64,000 nt of DNA from JAQUTK01 sp963677415 (lineage in GTDB: Bacteria > Bacteroidota > Bacteroidia > Bacteroidales > JAQUTK01). The stretch lies in NCBI GenBank assembly GCA_963677415.2, contig CAXXFJ010000042.1, positions 1-64,000 of the forward strand. Reading direction: 5' to 3'. A program made the position numbers and the translations under genes. The notes below the pieces were generated by a model. That model saw nothing but the letters and a program-made list of their open reading frames with translations, did not search any database and was not told the origin of the DNA. How positions within the stretch are numbered: the first letter of the stretch is position 1; the number at the start of each line of letters is the position of its first letter. Positions 63,789-64,000 of this stretch are shown one piece after another.

Positions 63789-64000
63789 CTATTTATTTTG
63801 AAAAAGTTCCTCAGCCACTTGATTGAAATAGTCAATAGATTGTCGGATCTGAGGCAGATTATTTTCCCAGTTTGCCTCATATTCAATGGTGAAATAGCCT
63901 TTGAAGTTTTGGCGTTTGAGTTCTTCGAGCATCCCTTTTACGTTGAGCACACCTTGTCCCCACACTACATCTTCAAATGTGCTGTCTGTTCCCAGAGGGG
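63789..64000 (-). CDS. Sugar phosphate isomerase/epimerase-like TIM-barrel protein (C-terminal part)
   Basis: The last 69 or so residues are visible; the start lies beyond the window. VVWGQGVLNVKGMLEELKRQ then GYFTIEYEANWENNLPQI and SIDYFNQVAEEL match the end of xylose-isomerase-like TIM barrels (IolE/IolI clan), with the conserved Glu in IEYE near the metal site. Members isomerise or epimerise free sugars or derivatives; many Bacteroidota homologs are exported. It ends 9 bp before the beta-helix gene on the same strand. Family is likely, reaction unknown. Confidence 0.75.
   Translation of the reverse strand, partial: PLGTDSTFEDVVWGQGVLNVKGMLEELKRQNFKGYFTIEYEANWENNLPQIRQSIDYFNQVAEELFQNK

Overview
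The window looks like a chromosomal segment of a Bacteroidales-type bacterium (phylum Bacteroidota). The evidence is TAnnTTTG promoter boxes a short leader upstream of many start codons, lipoproteins and signal peptides in front of many polysaccharide-active enzymes, two recognisable type IX secretion (T9SS) C-terminal sorting domains, BspA-like leucine-rich repeats, serine-type sulfatases, GH43/GH78/GH105/GH127 enzymes and a C10 peptidase. No rRNA, tRNA, CRISPR array or SusC/SusD pair was recognised.

Layout. 1-1736: a heparan-glucosaminide-acetyltransferase-like membrane protein (partial) divergent from a patatin phospholipase. 1835-8535: a plus-strand cluster with GH43, GH127, an RmlD-like reductase and a DPP-IV peptidase, ending in a strong terminator. 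8608-8927: non-coding element E1. 9150-10608: a six-hairpin lipoprotein. 10693-17742, minus strand: a very large GxGYxYP/PA14/crystallin/ricin/T9SS protein broken by an IS256-family element with an 8-bp target duplication, then a YgbA_NO-like protein, a GNAT and a sulfatase. 17865-25487: an unknown secreted protein, two more sulfatases and a tandem array of three TraB/GumN paralogs plus a relic of a fourth. 25512-30684: a C10 peptidase-LRR fusion and a T9SS-exported GH-A-like protein. 30927-36621, plus strand: a GNAT coupled to a double-DTG aspartic protease, then SGNH-SGNH-MBOAT. 36635-43342, minus strand: glycerate kinase and a GntP permease, an AAA ATPase, glutathione peroxidase and a small accessory cluster with an AbiEi-like remnant. 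43343-44788: non-coding, with 22-bp repeats, element E2 and a hexanucleotide tract. 44789-55229: GH105 divergent from two giant fusion enzymes (GH78-GH43 and six-hairpin-F5/8-like-GH127-like), with a direct-repeat operator between them. 55434-64000: an orphan ABC-type solute-binding lipoprotein, the AmrS/AmrBA pair, an LRR protein, a parallel beta-helix protein and a partial sugar isomerase.

Biology. The carbohydrate genes fit stepwise removal of side-chain sugars (L-arabinofuranose, galactose, L-rhamnose, unsaturated uronic acid, sulfate) from arabinogalactan- or rhamnogalacturonan-like or host glycans. The peptidases (DPP-IV, C10) suggest a glycoprotein substrate. This is inference from families; no substrate can be read from the sequence.

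Two points matter most to a reader. First, nine genes between 3.5 and 38.7 kb carry single-base indels, nearly all in short homopolymers. Each is restored to full length by one-base corrections, so they look like sequencing errors more than real decay; I give merged coordinates. Second, E1 and E2 are diverged copies of a roughly 320-bp element bounded by identical-type direct repeats, with a different hairpin in each centre. I do not recognise this family, and it is the best candidate here for something undescribed.
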